Shown: one piece after another, positions 63,585 through 64,000 of the stretch
Numbering within the stretch: position 1 is the first letter of the stretch
Layout of the letters: each line of letters opens with the position of its first letter
Translations under genes and position numbers: made by a program
The notes under the pieces: model-generated
What the model was told of the DNA's origin: nothing
What the model saw: the letters and a program-made list of their open reading frames with translations, nothing else
The model's database searches: none
Source of the DNA: Erysipelotrichaceae bacterium
Lineage (GTDB): Bacteria; Bacillota_I; Bacilli_A; Erysipelotrichales; Erysipelotrichaceae
Direction: 5' to 3'
Assembly: GCA_017405675.1 (NCBI GenBank)
Contig: JAFRAB010000048.1
Coordinates: forward strand, 1 to 64,000
Length of the DNA: 64,000 bases

Positions 63585-64000
63585 ATGAAAGAGTCATTCC
63601 AATATATTCTCGACACCTATTCCTACCTTGGTTCAAAGGTTGATAAAGGAACAGAAACTTATCGTGAGCTCACTCATGTCTTACCGGAAGAAATCAAAAA
63701 GATCCTCAAGGATAGAGAGGACTTAATTGTTAAAGGATCTATGGGACAAGGCAACAGAACAGATTATCCTTGGATTTCTATTCTGAACAGGAATGTAACA
63801 ACATCCACTCAGAAAGGTCTTTATGTTGTTTTCTTATTCAAAAAAGATATGTCAGGTTTCTACCTCACCCTTAACCAGGGAATAACCAATTTCGAGAATA
63901 AGTATAAAAAGGACAAATATACTAATGCTGTTAAGGTATCCACCTATTTCAGATCTGAAATTGATGATGACTCATTTTCAAAAGATCCTATCTCTCTTGG
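63585..64000 (+). CDS. mcrB: McrB-like restriction protein, N-terminal part (cut by the window end)
   Basis: Only the first 138 codons are visible. The frame is open to the window edge and starts MKESFQYILDTYSYLGSK. The segment DYPWISILNRN...GLYVVFLFKKDMSGFYLTLNQG is the DUF3578/MrcB N-terminal domain that binds modified cytosine DNA in type IV McrBC systems. The expected AAA+ GTPase part and mcrC should follow outside the window. AGGAAGG lies upstream of the ATG and a TATAAT at 63537-63542. It extends the defence island. Confidence 0.82.
   Translation, partial: MKESFQYILDTYSYLGSKVDKGTETYRELTHVLPEEIKKILKDREDLIVKGSMGQGNRTDYPWISILNRNVTTSTQKGLYVVFLFKKDMSGFYLTLNQGITNFENKYKKDKYTNAVKVSTYFRSEIDDDSFSKDPISL

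Overview
The window looks like the chromosome of a low-to-mid GC Gram-positive bacterium (Bacillota, of the Erysipelotrichia/Clostridia gut type). The evidence is AGGAGG-type ribosome binding sites, TTGAnA/TATAAT promoters with U-tract hairpin terminators, lipobox lipoproteins, a sortase-like surface protein, a type III glutamine synthetase, PTS/DeoR sugar loci and an anaerobic glycyl radical enzyme. I saw no tRNA, rRNA, CRISPR array or transposase. The genus cannot be fixed from the sequence.

Region 1 (about 1-26.5 kb) is housekeeping and envelope, moderate GC, mostly minus strand with many monocistronic units. It holds a membrane-bound SpoIIE/RsbU-type phosphatase, a SAM methyltransferase, an XRE regulator, a flavin reductase, a malic enzyme plus malate/lactate dehydrogenase operon, two lipoproteins (one a papain-like protease) and a 1609-residue wall-anchored surface protein. 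It also holds overlapping pyrG-glnN with an attenuator-like leader, a divergent CorA transporter, a DUF134/NifX metal-cofactor protein with a palindromic operator, and small enzyme genes.

Region 2 (about 26.5-38.2 kb) is AT-richer and mostly uncharacterised. It contains a broken DUF3990 gene, several small membrane proteins, two paralogous PP-loop-like proteins, a 1074-residue protein kinase fused to a P-loop ATPase, an unknown 485-residue partner and a PPP-family phosphatase. Four of its transcription units carry the same bipartite leader motif, AGGTTCYAAT-N5-CCC. This is the best candidate for an undescribed system.

Region 3 (38.2-44.6 kb) is a sugar locus: a PTS EIIBC, a VOC protein, a TIM-barrel isomerase, two Gfo/Idh/MocA oxidoreductases and a DUF3284 protein, with a divergent DeoR regulator. 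Region 4 (44.6-47.3 kb) is a UvrD-like helicase plus a nucleotidyltransferase, very AT-rich. Region 5 (47.4-51.8 kb) is a glycyl radical enzyme, its activase and a DeoR regulator, with a 23-codon stump of an aldolase gene at its edge.

Region 6 (51.9-64 kb) is a defence island: a PD-(D/E)XK protein, a GmrSD-like DUF262/DUF1524 protein, a DUF2971 protein, a zinc-ribbon protein, a full type I restriction system (hsdS, hsdM, hsdR) with an HTH regulator, and the start of an mcrB-like gene cut by the window end.
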